Assembly (NCBI RefSeq): GCF_001180265.1
Contig: NZ_CVSW01000010.1
Location: 157,124 to 221,123, forward strand
Direction of reading: 5' to 3'
DNA: 64,000 nt
Source of the DNA: Prochlorococcus marinus
GTDB lineage: Bacteria; Cyanobacteriota; Cyanobacteriia; PCC-6307; Cyanobiaceae
In this document: one piece after another, positions 41,036 through 54,490 of the stretch
Layout: every line of letters starts with the position of its first letter
Position numbering within the stretch: the first letter of the stretch is position 1
Notes under the pieces: model-generated
Seen by the model: the letters and a program-made list of their open reading frames with translations, nothing else
What the model was told of the DNA's origin: nothing
Database searches by the model: none
Made by a program: the position numbers and the translations under genes

Positions 41036-41572
41036 CTACTCGAGAAAAACTCCTTCTTCATTATCAACGTTGTTTAGACGTACAAAAATACTTTCATTTT
41101 TACTAGTTGGCACTTTTTTACCACAAAAATCTGGTTGAATAGGTAATTCACGATGACCTCTATCTACCATTACCAACAACATCACTCTTTGAGGTCTTCC
41201 CCAAGAATATAACGCATCCATTGCAGCTCTAATTGTTCTCCCTGTGTAAATTACATCATCTATTAAGAGTATTTCTTGTTTCTCAATAGGAGTTGGGATA
41301 TCAGTTGCCTTCATTAGACGTGTTCCAACCCTATTTTGATCATCTCTATAAAAAGTTGGATCAATTATTCCTTTTTTTATTTTTAAACCTGTTCTATTAA
41401 ATAATTCTTCTTCTAAAACTTTGGCTAGATCAATTCCTCTAGTTGGAATACCAACTAAAAGAAGGTTCTCTAGATTCTTTACTTTTTCAATTATTTCAGA
41501 AGTTAAACGTGAAAGGGTTTTCCTAAGCTCTACTTCAGTGAGTATTACGATCTTTTTTGTTTTATTGGACAT
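41036..41572 (-). CDS. pyrR: Bifunctional pyr operon regulator / uracil phosphoribosyltransferase
   Basis: A 178-residue type I phosphoribosyltransferase. LVGIPTRGIDLAKVLEEE and the PRPP loop ILLIDDVIYTGRTIRAAMDA are intact, as are the PyrR elements LTRxxSEIIEK (RNA-binding side) and VMVDRGHRELPIQPDF. PyrR converts uracil plus PRPP to UMP and in some bacteria controls pyr mRNA attenuation. Length is standard (about 180). Convergent with the Hsp70-like gene. Confidence 0.9.
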   Translation of the reverse strand: MSNKTKKIVILTEVELRKTLSRLTSEIIEKVKNLENLLLVGIPTRGIDLAKVLEEELFNRTGLKIKKGIIDPTFYRDDQNRVGTRLMKATDIPTPIEKQEILLIDDVIYTGRTIRAAMDALYSWGRPQRVMLLVMVDRGHRELPIQPDFCGKKVPTSKNESIFVRLNNVDNEEGVFLE

Positions 41573-41709
41573 GATTTATGAATAAGAAAAATGCATTAGA
41601 CATTTTCATAAATTAGCAAAAGCTAACTATATTAAATATAAATTGTTAAAAAGTAGCTTTTAAAGCTAAATTTAGGGTTGGATCACTTAAAAATAAATTT
41701 GATCTACAT

Positions 41710-43332
41710 ATGTCAAAGATTAGTAGCAAAAGTATAAATAGATTAAAAGTTCCTCAGAGCCCCGTTGTCCTTGCAATACTAGATGGATGGGGATTTCGAG
41801 AAGATATATCCGACAATGCTATAAAAAGTGCCCAAACGCCAATTATGGATTCATTGTGGCACGCTTACCCTCACACATTACTAAGTGCCAGTGGATCTGA
41901 TGTAGGTCTTCCTGATGGTCAAATGGGTAATTCAGAGGTCGGTCACCTAACTATTGGTTCTGGCAGAATAATTCAACAAGAACTTGTAAGAATTTCAAAT
42001 GTTGTAAAAAATAACCAGTTAGGCATAGTTGATGAGTTAAAAGAGATGGCTTATTCATTAAAGAAAAAAGATTCTACGTTGCATATCATGGGATTATGTT
42101 CTGATGGAGGAGTCCATAGTCATATTGATCATTTATTAGGATTAATAAAATGGGCATCCATTAATGGCATCAAAAAAGTAGCAATACATATTATTACCGA
42201 TGGGAGAGATACTCCCTCAAAAAGTGCATCTAAATATCTTCATAAAATAGAGTCATGCATAAGAAAATTCAAGACAGGTGAAATAACCTCCATATGCGGA
42301 AGATATTGGGTAATGGATAGAAATCTTTTATGGGACAGAACAGAAAAAGCATATAATATTTTGACTGATCCAGATATTAAAGCAACAAATATTTCTCCTC
42401 AGGACTACATAAAAAAAAGTTATGACAAAAACATAACTGATGAATTTATTGAGCCTATAAGATTAACGGAAAATTATCTTAAAGAAGGTGATAGTTTGAT
42501 TTGCTTTAACTTCCGTCCAGACAGAGCAAGGCAAATAATCAAATCACTTTCAGAAAAAGAATTCTCAGAATTTGAAAGAAAGATTTTTCCAAACCTAGAT
42601 TTAATTACTTTTACTCAATATGACCCAAACCTCCCTGTTAAAGTTGCATTCCCTCCAGAATCTCTCAATAATTTCATCGGTCAAATAGTTTCAGAAAACG
42701 GGCTCAAACAATACAGGACAGCAGAAACAGAAAAATATCCTCACGTAACATATTTTTTTAATGGAGGAGTAGAAATTCCTTTATCTGGAGAAGAGAGACA
42801 TTTAATTCCATCCCCAAGAGTAGCAACTTATGATCTGGAACCGGAAATGTCTGCGGAAGAATTAACTATTAGTTGCTCTAAAGCAATTAAAAGTGGAAAT
42901 TATGCTTTTGTTGTAATCAATTATGCTAATCCTGATATGGTAGGTCATACAGGCAATATGAATGCGACAATAAAAGCTATAGAGAAAGTAGATAAATGTA
43001 TAGGTCAAATAGTTAATGCCACTGGAGAAATGGGTGGAAGCATTCTCATAACAGCTGATCATGGTAACGCAGAGGTAATGAAAGGACCTTCAGGAGAACC
43101 ATGGACAGCGCACACTATAAATAAAGTTCCATTAATTTTTATTGAGGGTGAAAAAAGAAAAATACCCAATATGGGGAATGAGATTTATTTAAGGGATAAT
43201 GCTGGTTTAGCAGATATTGCGCCAACCTTATTACAACTATTAAATCTTCCAATTCCAAAAGAAATGACAGGAAAATCTTTAGTTAAAGAAATCGAATTAA
43301 AAGGTTATAATAAAGTCGTTCAACACGTTTAA
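41710..43332 (+). CDS. gpmI: 2,3-bisphosphoglycerate-independent phosphoglycerate mutase
   Basis: A 540-residue alkaline-phosphatase-superfamily enzyme interconverting 3- and 2-phosphoglycerate through a phosphoserine. Seen: metal ligand site LAILDGWGF (22-30), catalytic Ser75 in [34 protein letters not shown] and the RDRxWDR-like [16 protein letters not shown]; late metal site ITADHGNAE with [11 protein letters not shown]. Two Mn ions bind these sites. Length matches the family. secG follows after 23 bases, so they are probably cotranscribed. Confidence 0.96.
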   Translation: MSKISSKSINRLKVPQSPVVLAILDGWGFREDISDNAIKSAQTPIMDSLWHAYPHTLLSASGSDVGLPDGQMGNSEVGHLTIGSGRIIQQELVRISNVVKNNQLGIVDELKEMAYSLKKKDSTLHIMGLCSDGGVHSHIDHLLGLIKWASINGIKKVAIHIITDGRDTPSKSASKYLHKIESCIRKFKTGEITSICGRYWVMDRNLLWDRTEKAYNILTDPDIKATNISPQDYIKKSYDKNITDEFIEPIRLTENYLKEGDSLICFNFRPDRARQIIKSLSEKEFSEFERKIFPNLDLITFTQYDPNLPVKVAFPPESLNNFIGQIVSENGLKQYRTAETEKYPHVTYFFNGGVEIPLSGEERHLIPSPRVATYDLEPEMSAEELTISCSKAIKSGNYAFVVINYANPDMVGHTGNMNATIKAIEKVDKCIGQIVNATGEMGGSILITADHGNAEVMKGPSGEPWTAHTINKVPLIFIEGEKRKIPNMGNEIYLRDNAGLADIAPTLLQLLNLPIPKEMTGKSLVKEIELKGYNKVVQHV

Positions 43333-43355
43333 ATTTAATACGAGTATTTTGAGCA

Positions 43356-43583
43356 ATGATTCTGATTTTTAGTTGGATATGGGTATTTTCTGGGGTTCTT
43401 CTAATACTTTTAGTTTTACTCCATAGTCCCAAAGGAGATGGGATGGGAGGCATAGCTGCCAGTGGAAGCTCAATGTTCAATAGCGCAAGTAGTGCTGAAG
43501 CATCTCTCAACAAAATCACTTGGATTTTTTTAGTTATATTTTTGTCCCTCGCAATTATTCTTAGCGCAGGCTGGATTTCATAA
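43356..43583 (+). CDS. secG: Protein translocase subunit SecG
   Basis: A 75-residue protein with two membrane helices (residues 1-21 and 53-73) joined by the SecG loop LVLLHSPKGDGMGGIAASGS. SecG assists SecYE in protein export. Follows gpmI on the same strand, a common cyanobacterial order. ATG start. Confidence 0.92.
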   Translation: MILIFSWIWVFSGVLLILLVLLHSPKGDGMGGIAASGSSMFNSASSAEASLNKITWIFLVIFLSLAIILSAGWIS

Positions 43584-43597
43584 GATTTGCATTAAAA

Positions 43598-43620
43598 AGG
43601 GATCATTTTATATGATCCCT
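43598..43620. terminator. Hairpin between convergent secG and groEL
   Basis: AGGGATCAT pairs perfectly with ATGATCCCT around a 5-base loop; on the minus strand it is followed by TTTTTAAT, so it terminates groEL and probably also secG. Confidence 0.8.
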
Positions 43621-43655
43621 AAACTCTAAAAGTTAATTTACTAACTTCTTTTTAG

Positions 43656-45320
<1,665 letters not shown>

Positions 45321-45344
45321 TTAATAATTTTTGAAACAAATATC

Positions 45345-45656
45345 TTAGCCTACTACAGCTAAAATATCTTTTTCAGAGAGCAAGACATATTCATCTCCTC
45401 CCAATTTAATGTCTGTTCCAGCATATTTGCTGTACAAGACTTTGTCGCCAATACTCACTTCAGGAGTTTGTCGTGAACCGTCATCATTAAGTTTCCCAGG
45501 ACCTACCTGAGCAACTTCTCCCACCTGTGGTTTTTCTTTAGCTGAATCAGGCAAAAGTATGCCCCCAGCAGTTTTTTCCTCAGATGCGGAAACTTTAATA
45601 AATATTCTATCTCCCAGTGGTTTTACTGTAGAGACTGTAAGTGAAACAGCTGCCAT
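45345..45656 (-). CDS. groES: Co-chaperonin GroES
   Basis: A 103-residue Hsp10: [20 protein letters not shown], the mobile loop [30 protein letters not shown] and the end [14 protein letters not shown]. Caps the GroEL ring. Divergent from atpD with 217 bases between, which must hold both promoters; an inverted copy of the CIRCE type was looked for and not found. Confidence 0.97.
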
Positions 45657-45843
45657 AGATTAATGGAGGATCATAATTGGGACGCTTAGCGCCATAAAAA
45701 TGGAAAGAGAAATTCTCGATCCGTATCATCAACAACATAATCTGCGAAGCAGCAATTAAACCATACTTTAACTGTGCGGGTGGCCGAACCGATTTAACGA
45801 AACTACCCATAAGGTGGTAGTATTTTCGGATTAAAAGCTGTAA

Positions 45844-47334
<1,491 letters not shown>

Positions 47335-47379
47335 AGATCAAAAAATTATCAACATCAAACCCTAATTTATTCTGAATTA

Positions 47380-47784
47380 ATGGCAATTTCTCTTAAAGTT
47401 TTAGCTCCTAATAAAAATGTATATCAAGGCGAAGCCGAAGAAGTAATTCTTCCTAGCACAACTGGTCAGATTGGCGTGTTACCTGGACATATTTCTTTAG
47501 TTACGGCTATTGAAATAGGTGTTCTAAGGTTAAGAATGAATTCCCAGTGGAAATCAATAGCGTTAATGGGAGGCTTCGCTGAAATTGAATCAGATGAAGT
47601 TATAGTTTTAGTAAACAATGCAGAAATTGGATCTGAAATTAATGTTCAAAATGCTGAACAAGATCTCAAAGAAGCAAAATTAGCAATTAGCAGATTCTCT
47701 GAAAATGAAAAGAATCCAGAAAAAATAAAAGCTCTAAAAGAAATCTCCAAGGCCGAGGCTAGAATTCAAGCTGCTAAGAATTAA
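47380..47784 (+). CDS. atpC: ATP synthase F1 epsilon subunit
   Basis: A 134-residue subunit: N-terminal beta sandwich with [20 protein letters not shown] and [19 protein letters not shown], and a C-terminal helical hairpin [20 protein letters not shown]. It couples the rotor to F1 and can inhibit ATP hydrolysis. Cotranscribed with atpD; convergent with the PSRP-3 gene with only 3 bases between. Confidence 0.95.
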   Translation: MAISLKVLAPNKNVYQGEAEEVILPSTTGQIGVLPGHISLVTAIEIGVLRLRMNSQWKSIALMGGFAEIESDEVIVLVNNAEIGSEINVQNAEQDLKEAKLAISRFSENEKNPEKIKALKEISKAEARIQAAKN

Positions 47785-47787
47785 TTT

Positions 47788-48264
47788 CTAAGCAGTTCCA
47801 CAAAAAGTTACTTCGGGAAACTTTAACTTGGCTTCTTCTAATTTTTTTGTTTTACCCTCTTCTTGCCAGTAATTTATTACTTCTGTAGCTTTATTCAATA
47901 TTTCTACTTTTTCAGTATCTGTAATCCAGCCTTTATTCTCTAGCTCACTTTTTAGTTTTTCCCAAGCATCGTCTCTTGGCCAAAAATAATATGCAGTGAG
48001 AGGGCTTGGGCCTCCTCCTACTATTTGATCAACAGCTAAAGCAACATTGTCAGGCAGCCATAAAACTTTAATTATGAACCTTCCTTCGTCAGGTTTAGGG
48101 GTATAACCAGTTGGGACTCCATCTTCATCGATTTTGGCAGCTGCCAATACAGCTGATGCCCCCATCATTCCCGAATTAGGCGCTGAATTTTTAGATGTTG
48201 AATAATCAGTCTTTTTTTCTTTTTTTTCTGTTGAATTTTGATCTAACTTATCTGATGAGGTCAT
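47788..48264 (-). CDS. PSRP-3/Ycf65 family ribosomal protein
   Basis: A 158-residue protein. The C-terminal 100 residues match plastid-specific ribosomal protein 3 (Ycf65): [60 protein letters not shown] and [10 protein letters not shown]. It binds the 30S subunit in cyanobacteria and plastids. The N-terminal 45 residues are a Ser/Lys-rich extension ([20 protein letters not shown]) beyond the usual domain. ATG start. Confidence 0.88.
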   Translation of the reverse strand: MTSSDKLDQNSTEKKEKKTDYSTSKNSAPNSGMMGASAVLAAAKIDEDGVPTGYTPKPDEGRFIIKVLWLPDNVALAVDQIVGGGPSPLTAYYFWPRDDAWEKLKSELENKGWITDTEKVEILNKATEVINYWQEEGKTKKLEEAKLKFPEVTFCGTA

Positions 48265-48367
48265 TCAATTATAAATATACATACATAATTTATCAGTTTA
48301 TGGACACATTTTGATTGATTTATTCAAAATTTTTTGATTTTAGTTATTGATTCACTCAAAAAAAATT

Positions 48368-48526
48368 TTATCTATCATGAGGAACTTGATAAAAATCATA
48401 AATTGCAGCTTCCAATGCATCCCAAAGATCTTTTGGAATATCGTTTTCTTCTGCAAACATTCCAAGCTGACTAGACAAACCTCTTGCTTGGGATAGTTTC
48501 GAATCAAATGAATCTTGCTTATTCAT
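48368..48526 (-). CDS. 52-residue protein, unknown
   Basis: ATG frame on the minus strand: MNKQDSFDSKLSQARGLSSQ, then LGMFAEENDIPKDLWDALEA and AIYDFYQVPHDR. Soluble, helical, with a clear hydrophobic pattern, so probably a real small domain. It lies 60 bases downstream of pepP on the same strand and may be cotranscribed. No family recognised. Confidence 0.6.
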   Translation of the reverse strand: MNKQDSFDSKLSQARGLSSQLGMFAEENDIPKDLWDALEAAIYDFYQVPHDR

Positions 48527-48585
48527 TTTTAAACTTTAAACTTTAAACTTTTTAAAAATAAATCTAATAACTATATAAGTCAAAT

Positions 48586-49911
48586 TTAAAATTCTAAATC
48601 TGAAATTTCCTTAAGTGCAGCAATACTTAAAACTTCTGGGCTTGCATCTTGAACCAAAACGTCATCTTCTATTCTTATCCCAATCCCTTTCCATTTATCA
48701 TCAATGGGTGGTTGTCCCTCAGGGACTGGGATCCTATCGCTAATATAGATTCCAGGTTCTACAGTAAGAATCATTCCATTCTGTAATGGCACTTCATAGT
48801 CTCCCATTCTGTATGCTCCGACATCATGAACATCTAAACCAAGCCAATGTCCAGTTCTATGCATGTAAAGATGTTTATATGATTGATTCTCAATTATCTC
48901 CTCAGTACCGCCAGACAATAAACCAATTTCTTTTAATCCTTCTATCAAAATTCTCAAAGCGACATTATGAACAGTATTAGAACTTGAACCAGTTACAGCA
49001 CTTTTAATTGCATTTTTCTGTGCACTCAAGACAATTTCGTAGATAACTTTTTGCTCTTGAGAAAATTTTCCACCTATTGGAATAGTTCTTGTTATGTCTC
49101 CATTGTAATAATCACTTAATGAGCAGCCTGCATCTACCAACAATAAATCTTCCTTTTTCAAGGGAGAGTTATTTGAAGTGTAATGCAAAATACATGCATT
49201 ATCTCCTGAAGCAACAATAGAATTATAAGCGGGTCCCCTAGCCCCTTTTTCCAGAAAAAATCCCTCTATAAGTCCCTGAATCTGTCTTTCATTATTTTTT
49301 AATGAAATGGATTCTCTAACTAATTCATGAGCTTCTGCTGAAATTTGTATAGCCTTTTTCATTCTGTTAATTTCAAATTCACTTTTAATTAATCTCATCT
49401 CATTTAGATAAATTTCTGGAGATTTTATAGAATTTGCCCCAATCCCCAATCTTGATCGATTTTCAAGTTGTTGTGAAAATATTTCCAGTACTATTTTCTC
49501 AACAAATGAATTCTTACCTATTGAGAATACAATTTCATCAGAACCATTTAGATACTCTGGGAGTAAATCCTTTAATTCATTTATTGAGTGAGCCTTATCA
49601 GCCTTAAACTCTAGTTCTGCTCCTTCTAGACCCCATCTAAAACCATGCCAAACTTCGGAAATAGCATCTTTCGGAGGGACAAACAAAATAAATCTCTCAC
49701 CCTTTGGTTTATGTGATAAGAAGAGAGCAATAGAATCTGGTTCGTCAAAACCAGTTAAATACCAAAAATTACTATCTTGTCTAAAAGGATATTCACAATC
49801 AGCATGATGTTTTACAAGGTTAGCTCCAGGAATAATAGCAGCTTTTCCATCTAATTTATCAAGGAAAATTTCTCTCCTTTTCTCAAAAACTTCATTATTA
49901 GGTTTAAACAT
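48586..49911 (-). CDS. pepP: Xaa-Pro aminopeptidase (M24 family)
   Basis: A 441-residue metallopeptidase. N-terminal domain with YPFRQDSNFWYLTGFDEPDS; C-terminal pita-bread domain with metal ligands in LLVDAGCSLSDYYNGDITRT (two Asp), HMHRTGHWLGLDVHDVGAY (His) and LTVEPGIYI / IGIRIEDDVLV (two Glu). It releases N-terminal residues preceding proline, using two Mn ions. Length matches AMPP. Divergent from the CNNM-type gene, 75 bases apart. Confidence 0.93.
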   Translation of the reverse strand: MFKPNNEVFEKRREIFLDKLDGKAAIIPGANLVKHHADCEYPFRQDSNFWYLTGFDEPDSIALFLSHKPKGERFILFVPPKDAISEVWHGFRWGLEGAELEFKADKAHSINELKDLLPEYLNGSDEIVFSIGKNSFVEKIVLEIFSQQLENRSRLGIGANSIKSPEIYLNEMRLIKSEFEINRMKKAIQISAEAHELVRESISLKNNERQIQGLIEGFFLEKGARGPAYNSIVASGDNACILHYTSNNSPLKKEDLLLVDAGCSLSDYYNGDITRTIPIGGKFSQEQKVIYEIVLSAQKNAIKSAVTGSSSNTVHNVALRILIEGLKEIGLLSGGTEEIIENQSYKHLYMHRTGHWLGLDVHDVGAYRMGDYEVPLQNGMILTVEPGIYISDRIPVPEGQPPIDDKWKGIGIRIEDDVLVQDASPEVLSIAALKEISDLEF

Positions 49912-49986
49912 AAATTTGTGTATTGGCGTGTTTAAAAAAAAAATGGAAGAATGAAATAAAACAGATTTTGTATCTAATCTATCTTA

Positions 49987-50964
49987 ATGGAACCAAGTGT
50001 TTACGGTTTAGTTTTTCTTATAATTATCATATTAATCGGATCAGCTTGTTGTTCGGGAGTCGAAGCGGCTTTTTTAGCTGTAAATTCAATAAGGATTTTA
50101 GAAATAGCATCAAGACAAAAGCCAAAAAGTTCTGCAAATCAACTCCTTAAACTTAGAAAACATCTTGGAAGAACGTTAACTGTGATAACTATCACTAATA
50201 ATGGATTCAACATAATTGGGAGTCTTATTTTAGGTGTATACGGAGCATTCGTAATCAAGAGTAGTTATGGATTAACCCTATTTTCAATAGCCTTTTATAT
50301 ACTTGTTGTTTTAGTTGGAGAAGTACTACCTAAAGCACTTGGGACAAGATTTTCAATCCAAATAGCATTATTATCCGTTCCAATCCTGAGGATATTGAAT
50401 ATTTTAATGCGACCATTTTTAATATTGATAGAACGTATATTTCCAGTTATTACTGCAGAAAATGAAATTTCAACTGATGAAGAAGAAATTAGACAAATGG
50501 CAAAAATTGGTAGTCAGAAAGGTTTGATAGAAGCAGATGAGGCTGCAATGATATTTAAGGTTTTTCAATTAAATGATTTAAAAGCAAAAGATTTAATGAT
50601 CCCAAGGGTTTCCGCACCATGTCTTGATGGGTCTTCCAATCTTGATGAAATTTCAAAAATTATAATATCCAATAACTCTCCGTGGTGGGTCATTTTGGGA
50701 GATAAAGTTGACAAAATACAAGGAGTAGTTAAACGTGAGAAAATGTTATCTGACTTAATTAATGGGGAAAATAAAAAATTATTATCAGAAATATGCGAAC
50801 CTGTGGACTACATTCCCGAAATGATTAAGGCAGATCAATTATTAACAAGATTTGACAAGAATCATAAAGGAGTGAAAGTAGTAGTAGATGAGTTTGGAGG
50901 ATTCGTGGGAATTATTGGTGCAGAAGCCGTGTTATCTGTTTTAGCAGGTTGGTGGAAAAAATAA
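49987..50964 (+). CDS. CNNM/DUF21-CBS transport-type membrane protein
   Basis: A 325-residue protein. Residues 1-165 are the DUF21 membrane domain (ACCSGVEAAFLAVNSIRILE, LTVITITNNGFNIIGSLILG, LVGEVLPKALGTRFSI); residues 200-325 form paired CBS elements (KDLMIPRVSA..., VVDEFGGFVGIIG). The C-terminal CorC_HlyC domain of longer homologues is missing, giving a short form. Family members take part in Mg or other divalent ion handling. ATG start. Followed after 3 bases by the GTPase gene. Confidence 0.85.
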   Translation: MEPSVYGLVFLIIIILIGSACCSGVEAAFLAVNSIRILEIASRQKPKSSANQLLKLRKHLGRTLTVITITNNGFNIIGSLILGVYGAFVIKSSYGLTLFSIAFYILVVLVGEVLPKALGTRFSIQIALLSVPILRILNILMRPFLILIERIFPVITAENEISTDEEEIRQMAKIGSQKGLIEADEAAMIFKVFQLNDLKAKDLMIPRVSAPCLDGSSNLDEISKIIISNNSPWWVILGDKVDKIQGVVKREKMLSDLINGENKKLLSEICEPVDYIPEMIKADQLLTRFDKNHKGVKVVVDEFGGFVGIIGAEAVLSVLAGWWKK

Positions 50965-50967
50965 ATT

Positions 50968-52209
50968 ATGGAACATATGAAAATTACTAAAAATTATTTG
51001 CTTTTAAAAAATTGGTGGGAGACTGTTGATCTTACTAACTATGAAAAAAGTTTTTTTAATAAAGAAATAATATCGTTTAATCAACAACTTTTTAGACTTA
51101 AAGAAAAAAAATTAAGAATTGGAGCTTATGGTAAGTCAGGAGTAGGTAAATCCTCTGTTTTAAATTCCTTATTAAAAAAAGATTTATTCAATACAGATAT
51201 AATCAATGGGGCTACAAGAGAAATACAAGCCGAAGAGTGGGACCTTAAAGATCAAACGCTCAATAGTGTGGAGTTGCTAGATTATCCTGGATTTGATTTC
51301 TGCGATAATAAATTCCCAGATAAACTTTATTCTTGTATAAATCAGATAGATCTTATTTTATTTATTGTTTCGGGAGATTTGAATAGAAATGAATTAAGCG
51401 AAATCAGCTCCTTAATTAAAGATGGGAAAAAAATTTTTGTAATTCTAAATAAAACTGATCTTTTTAATAAAAATGAATTAAAAGAAATAGAAGAAAATAT
51501 ACAGTTTAAACTTCCAAAGGATTTAAACATTCCCATAATTATTAATGAAGAAAACAATCTTAAAAACTACATCACAAAAATAATAAATCATTATGGAGAA
51601 ATGTTATTGACACTTAATTCTCTTCAATTAGCTGACAAATTGTTTCTAAAGATAAAAGAGCAGAGATTAAAAAAAAGACAGAAATTAGCTCAATCAACTA
51701 TTGGTAAATTTTCGACGATAAAGGCTTCAGCAGTAGCTCTCAATCCTTTTATTTTCTTTGATGTTGCTGGTAGTTTTGCACTAGATAGTGCATTGATTAA
51801 CGAATTGAGTAAAATATATGGCCTAAATTTGAAGAGTGAATCTGCAAGAAAAATATTCAAAAATATATCAATTAATAATTTATTTTTAGGGGTCACTCAA
51901 GTTGGTATTCATACATCATTCAACCTTATTAGGAAAATAATTTTATTAACAGCACCTTTCACTAGCGGGTTATCATTATTACCATATGGTCCAGTAGCAA
52001 TTATTCAAGCAGTAATCGCAATTCATTCTACAAAAATCCTTGGGAAATTAGCAGCCAAAGAGATATTTAAAAGAAGCAAAGTTTCATTTATAGACCCTTC
52101 TATTATGATTGAAAAAATGATTTTTAAAGAACCAGAGATTTTTAAACATGTAAATATTTATTTATCAAATAGAAATTTAAATAATAATTTTGTGAGTTTT
52201 CTGCCTTAA
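50968..52209 (+). CDS. Era/TrmE-type GTPase with DUF697-like membrane domain
   Basis: A 413-residue protein. G1 GAYGKSGVGKSSVLNSLL (52-69), G3 LLDYPGFDF (about 109), G4 ILNKTDLF (about 158) mark a P-loop GTPase. The C-terminal half has small-residue-rich hydrophobic segments (NPFIFFDVAGSFALDSALIN and TAPFTSGLSLLPYGPVAIIQ) as in DUF697-containing GTPases of the YcjF type. Role unknown, probably at the membrane. Operon with the CNNM-type gene and nadD-nadE. Confidence 0.8.
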   Translation: MEHMKITKNYLLLKNWWETVDLTNYEKSFFNKEIISFNQQLFRLKEKKLRIGAYGKSGVGKSSVLNSLLKKDLFNTDIINGATREIQAEEWDLKDQTLNSVELLDYPGFDFCDNKFPDKLYSCINQIDLILFIVSGDLNRNELSEISSLIKDGKKIFVILNKTDLFNKNELKEIEENIQFKLPKDLNIPIIINEENNLKNYITKIINHYGEMLLTLNSLQLADKLFLKIKEQRLKKRQKLAQSTIGKFSTIKASAVALNPFIFFDVAGSFALDSALINELSKIYGLNLKSESARKIFKNISINNLFLGVTQVGIHTSFNLIRKIILLTAPFTSGLSLLPYGPVAIIQAVIAIHSTKILGKLAAKEIFKRSKVSFIDPSIMIEKMIFKEPEIFKHVNIYLSNRNLNNNFVSFLP

Positions 52210-52217
52210 AATTTCAA

Positions 52218-52796
52218 ATGGGAAAAAGCATTGCATTATTTGGTACTAGTGCAGATCCACCTACGATTGGCCATAAAAAAATACTTGAAGAATTATCCAA
52301 AATTTATACTTTTACCATTAGTTATGTAAGCAACAACCCCAGTAAAAAGCACATAGAGGATATCTCAATTCGTAGTTATCTTTTAAAAACTTTGATCGAA
52401 GATTTAAATAATCCTAAAATTTTATTTAATCAAAAAGTAAGCAGCCAATGGGCAGTAGAGTCAATCAAAAAATGTAAAAAAATTTATGAATTTGATAATT
52501 TTGATTTTGTTATTGGTAGTGATTTAATAAAAGATATTTTCTTCTGGAAAAATTTTGACCAAATTATTAAGGAGGTTAGTTTTTTAATAATTTTAAGAAA
52601 AGATTATCCTGTTGAATCAAATACTCTTAAAATGTTAGAAACTTATAAGGTGAAATTTAAGATTTCAACTATACAAATCCCAAACATTTCAAGTTCTAAG
52701 TTTAGAGAATATTTTAATTATTCCAACTTACCAACATCATTAATAGATATTGTTAAGAAGAATAATTTATATGAATCCACTAAATTAGTTGAATGA
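52218..52796 (+). CDS. nadD: Nicotinate-nucleotide adenylyltransferase
   Basis: A 192-residue nucleotidyltransferase. IALFGTSADPPTIGHKKILE contains the (H/T)xGH ATP-binding motif as TIGH; later DFVIGSDLIKDIFFWKNFD and ISSSKFREYF give the SSTxIR-like motif. It adenylates nicotinate mononucleotide to deamido-NAD, the step before NadE, whose gene overlaps this one by four bases. Start 8 bases after the GTPase stop. Confidence 0.9.
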   Translation: MGKSIALFGTSADPPTIGHKKILEELSKIYTFTISYVSNNPSKKHIEDISIRSYLLKTLIEDLNNPKILFNQKVSSQWAVESIKKCKKIYEFDNFDFVIGSDLIKDIFFWKNFDQIIKEVSFLIILRKDYPVESNTLKMLETYKVKFKISTIQIPNISSSKFREYFNYSNLPTSLIDIVKKNNLYESTKLVE

Positions 52797-54490
52797 AATT
52801 TTTACTTGCCCAAATTAATCCAGTTGTTGGAGATTTAGAAGGCAATGCAAAAAAAATACTAAATATTGCATCGAAAGCCTACTCAATTTCTGCTGATTTT
52901 GTTCTCACTCCTGAATTATCATTATGGGGATATCCTGCAAATGACTTACTTCTTATAAAAAATTTAATCAAAAATCAATATCAAATACTTGACCAATTAG
53001 CCTTAGATATAAATAATCAATATGAAAACTTAAGTATCACAGTTGGGATAGCAGAGATAATAAATGATTCTTTTTTCCCAAATCTTTATAATTCTATTGC
53101 GTTGATTGAAAGCGGTGAATGGAAAATAATTGCTCGTAAAATTATTCTTCCCACTTATGAAGTATTTGATGAGAAAAGATACTTTAGATCAGAAGAAAAG
53201 GTTTCCGTTTTGATAAAAAAAATTAGAAATAAAACTTTGCGACTTGGTATTACTATATGTGAGGATTTATGGGTCAACAAAGATATAGAGGGTAGAGGGA
53301 TTCATAAAAAGAATCCTATTGTTGATTTAAAGAAAAAAAAAGTCGATATTTTAATTAATTTATCTGCTTCTCCATATACTTTCAAAAAGATAGAACTAAG
53401 ATCTAAAGTTTCCAGTTTTGCTGCCCAATATCTTCAAGTACCCTTGATTTATGTCAACCAAATTGGAGCGAATGATAATTTAATTTTTGATGGAAACAGT
53501 TTTATTCTTGATAAGAATGGATCTAAAATTAAGCAATTAAAATCTTTTTCAGAAGATCTCTCCAGTTGGGAAATTGAGCAAACAAAACCTGAAAAGAATC
53601 AATTTGAAAAATCAGAAATGTCATCCATTTTTGATGCATTAGTTCTTGGAGTTAGGGATTATGCTAAAAAATGCGGATTTAAAACCGCTTTAATTGGATT
53701 AAGTGGTGGAATTGATTCTGCACTAGTTTCAGTAATTGCGACAGCTGCTCTCGGTAGTAAAAATATTTATTGCGTTTCAATGCCCTCTAAATGGAATTCA
53801 TCACTTTCAAAAAGTGATGCTAAAGATTTAGCAAAACGATTAAAGACAAATTTCAACATCTTACCAATTGAAAACCTGATGACCTCTTATGAAGAATCTT
53901 TTATAAAAACCATGGATTTCGAGATGGCTGAAATAACAAATCAAAATATTCAATCAAGGATCAGAGGAACACTCCTAATGGCTCTAGCAAATCAAGACAA
54001 GCATTTATTACTCTCAACAGGTAATAAATCGGAACTAGCAGTAGGATATTGCACACTTTATGGTGATATGAATGGAGGATTATCAGTAATAGGCGATTTA
54101 TATAAAACTAATGTTTTTAAATTATGCAATTGGCTAGATAGTAAAGATTCAATTAAACATAGAAAAGAATATGAGTTAAATACACAAATGAATATAATTG
54201 GAAAAAATATACGTACGAAAGCTCCAAGTGCCGAATTAGGTCCTGATCAATTAGATACTGATTCTCTCCCACCTTATTCAATTTTAGATAATATTCTTAA
54301 AGGCATTATTGAAGATAAAAAAGATGTAAAACAACTTGAAGAAGACGGTCATGAAAAAGAATTAGTTCTAAAAATAATCTCACTTATCAAAAAAGCAGAA
54401 TTTAAAAGAAAACAGGCTCCTCCTATCCTAAAACTAAGCAGTCAATCGTTAGGAAGTGACTGGAGAGTTCCCATAGCAATATCTTATTAA
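52793..54490 (+). CDS. nadE: NAD+ synthase, glutamine-hydrolysing
   Basis: A 565-residue two-domain enzyme. N-terminal nitrilase-type glutaminase (about 1-260) with Glu in VLTPELSLWGYPANDLL, Lys in the IARKIILPTYEVFDEKRYF region and Cys in GITICEDLW; C-terminal PP-loop synthetase with LIGLSGGIDSALVSVIA (about 299-315) and LLSTGNKSELAVGYCTLYGD. It converts deamido-NAD to NAD with ammonia from glutamine. Overlaps nadD by ATGA. Confidence 0.95.
   Translation: MKFLLAQINPVVGDLEGNAKKILNIASKAYSISADFVLTPELSLWGYPANDLLLIKNLIKNQYQILDQLALDINNQYENLSITVGIAEIINDSFFPNLYNSIALIESGEWKIIARKIILPTYEVFDEKRYFRSEEKVSVLIKKIRNKTLRLGITICEDLWVNKDIEGRGIHKKNPIVDLKKKKVDILINLSASPYTFKKIELRSKVSSFAAQYLQVPLIYVNQIGANDNLIFDGNSFILDKNGSKIKQLKSFSEDLSSWEIEQTKPEKNQFEKSEMSSIFDALVLGVRDYAKKCGFKTALIGLSGGIDSALVSVIATAALGSKNIYCVSMPSKWNSSLSKSDAKDLAKRLKTNFNILPIENLMTSYEESFIKTMDFEMAEITNQNIQSRIRGTLLMALANQDKHLLLSTGNKSELAVGYCTLYGDMNGGLSVIGDLYKTNVFKLCNWLDSKDSIKHRKEYELNTQMNIIGKNIRTKAPSAELGPDQLDTDSLPPYSILDNILKGIIEDKKDVKQLEEDGHEKELVLKIISLIKKAEFKRKQAPPILKLSSQSLGSDWRVPIAISY

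Noticed and set aside
45607..45810. Minus-strand frame across the groES start and leader
   Set aside because: Overlaps groES out of frame and covers the divergent promoter region.
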